Shown here: positions 6,160 through 6,678 of the stretch, piece after piece
Layout: the number at the start of each line of letters is the position of its first letter
How positions within the stretch are numbered: the first letter of the stretch is position 1
NCBI GenBank assembly: GCA_028718575.1
Contig: JAQULN010000161.1
Location: 1-6,678 of the forward strand
Direction of reading: 5' to 3'
From: Candidatus Krumholzibacteriia bacterium
GTDB lineage: Bacteria; Krumholzibacteriota; Krumholzibacteriia; LZORAL124-64-63
DNA length: 6,678 nucleotides
Translations under genes and position numbers: made by a program
The notes under the pieces: generated by a model
The model's input: only the letters and a program-made list of their open reading frames with translations
The model's database searches: none
Told to the model about the DNA's origin: nothing

Positions 6160-6678
6160 ATGAAGATCCGGATGCTGGTACTTGCGGTCGTGGCGGTCTT
6201 GATCACCACTCTGACCGGGTGCTCCTGTAAGAAGTTCGAGGATCAAATCTTGGCGCTGGATGCCCAGATCGCCGATCTTCAACAGCAGGTCGGCGAGCGG
6301 GAAAGCACCCTGGCCGAGTGCAACGATCTGACCGAAGAACTGCGCCGGAGCATCCGCGAGGCCCAGCAAGAACACGCCGTGGCCATCACCCAGCGCGACA
6401 ACCGCTACATCGAGATCACGCTGCAGGATGCGGTCACGTTTGCCAGCAGCCAGTGGATCGTCCTGGATACGATGGTGCCCGTGTTGGAGTCCATCGCGGC
6501 TTCCATCCGCGACCGGGCCGACTTCAAAGTCTACGTCGAGGGACACACCGACGACCGCAAGATCATGGAAGAATTCCATTACCAGTGGCCGTCGAACTGG
6601 GAACTGGGGGCTTTCCGGTCCGGAGCAGTAACGCGCTACCTGACCAACGAACTCGGCCTGCCTGCCGAGCGCCTTGCC
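6160..6678 (+). CDS. Lipoprotein with coiled coil and OmpA/MotB-like peptidoglycan-binding domain (5' part)
   Basis: The frame is open from ATG 6160 to the window edge, giving 173 residues of an unfinished protein. Residues 1-20 form a lipoprotein signal with the lipobox LTGC, so Cys21 should be lipidated; Ser at +2 would, by E. coli rules, send it to the outer membrane. Residues about 25-75 are rich in Ala, Glu, Gln and Leu in a heptad-like pattern (ALDAQIADLQQQVGERE), predicting a coiled-coil spacer. The OmpA-C domain follows: ITLQDAVTFASSQ, VYVEGHTDD, then PSNWELGAFRSGAVTRYL. Asp131 of GHTD and Arg153 are the expected diaminopimelate-binding pair. The SNWEL signature is closer to the MotB/OmpA subgroup than to classical Pal. 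The likely role is to tie the outer membrane to peptidoglycan. The C-terminal end and stop are outside the window. It is transcribed away from the TPR/PATAN operon. Confidence 0.92.
   Translation, partial: MKIRMLVLAVVAVLITTLTGCSCKKFEDQILALDAQIADLQQQVGERESTLAECNDLTEELRRSIREAQQEHAVAITQRDNRYIEITLQDAVTFASSQWIVLDTMVPVLESIAASIRDRADFKVYVEGHTDDRKIMEEFHYQWPSNWELGAFRSGAVTRYLTNELGLPAERLA

Noticed and set aside
6139..6579. A minus-strand frame opposite the OmpA-like lipoprotein
   Set aside because: The plus strand has a consensus ribosome site, lipobox and OmpA-C motifs; the reverse translation has none.

Overview
The window is GC-rich DNA from an uncultured-type bacterium with diderm (Gram-negative style) features: an OmpA-like lipoprotein, a PATAN/DUF4388 protein and an M16 peptidase directly behind pnp. 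No marker gives a secure phylum. The wording around the polynucleotide phosphorylase active site ('SMATVCA') recalls, from memory, FCB-group enzymes, and PATAN/DUF4388 proteins are common in Myxococcota, Desulfobacterota-like and FCB-related candidate phyla. Placement is therefore tentative.

Layout. (1) Positions 1-1039, plus strand: the 3' part of pnp, covering the end of the second RNase PH domain, the KH domain, the S1 domain and a striking Arg-Gly-Gly tail encoded by tandem DNA repeats. (2) 1041-2318, plus: a complete M16 zinc peptidase whose GTG start lies one base after the pnp stop, so the two are almost certainly co-transcribed and probably translationally coupled. (3) 2319-2396: a short convergent intergenic gap with a small GC hairpin. 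(4) 5753 down to 2397, minus: a two-gene operon. The first gene (5753-3594) encodes a polytopic membrane protein with TPR repeats and a cysteine-rich zinc-ribbon-like segment. The second (3557-2397) encodes an N-terminal PATAN/DUF4388 domain, one membrane anchor and a C-terminal segment that loosely resembles a type II pseudopilin. (5) 5754-6159: a divergent intergenic region of about 400 bases with no convincing gene but several inverted repeats and a TTGACA-like element. (6) 6160 to the window end, plus: the start of a lipoprotein with a coiled coil and an OmpA/MotB-like peptidoglycan-binding domain.

The pnp-M16 pair is a conserved, ordinary housekeeping arrangement. The least explained part is the minus-strand pair. 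A predicted periplasmic TPR segment, a cytoplasmic zinc-ribbon and a membrane-anchored PATAN protein together suggest an envelope assembly or signalling module, but its function cannot be read from sequence alone. The RGG tail on pnp is the clearest unusual sequence feature seen directly.
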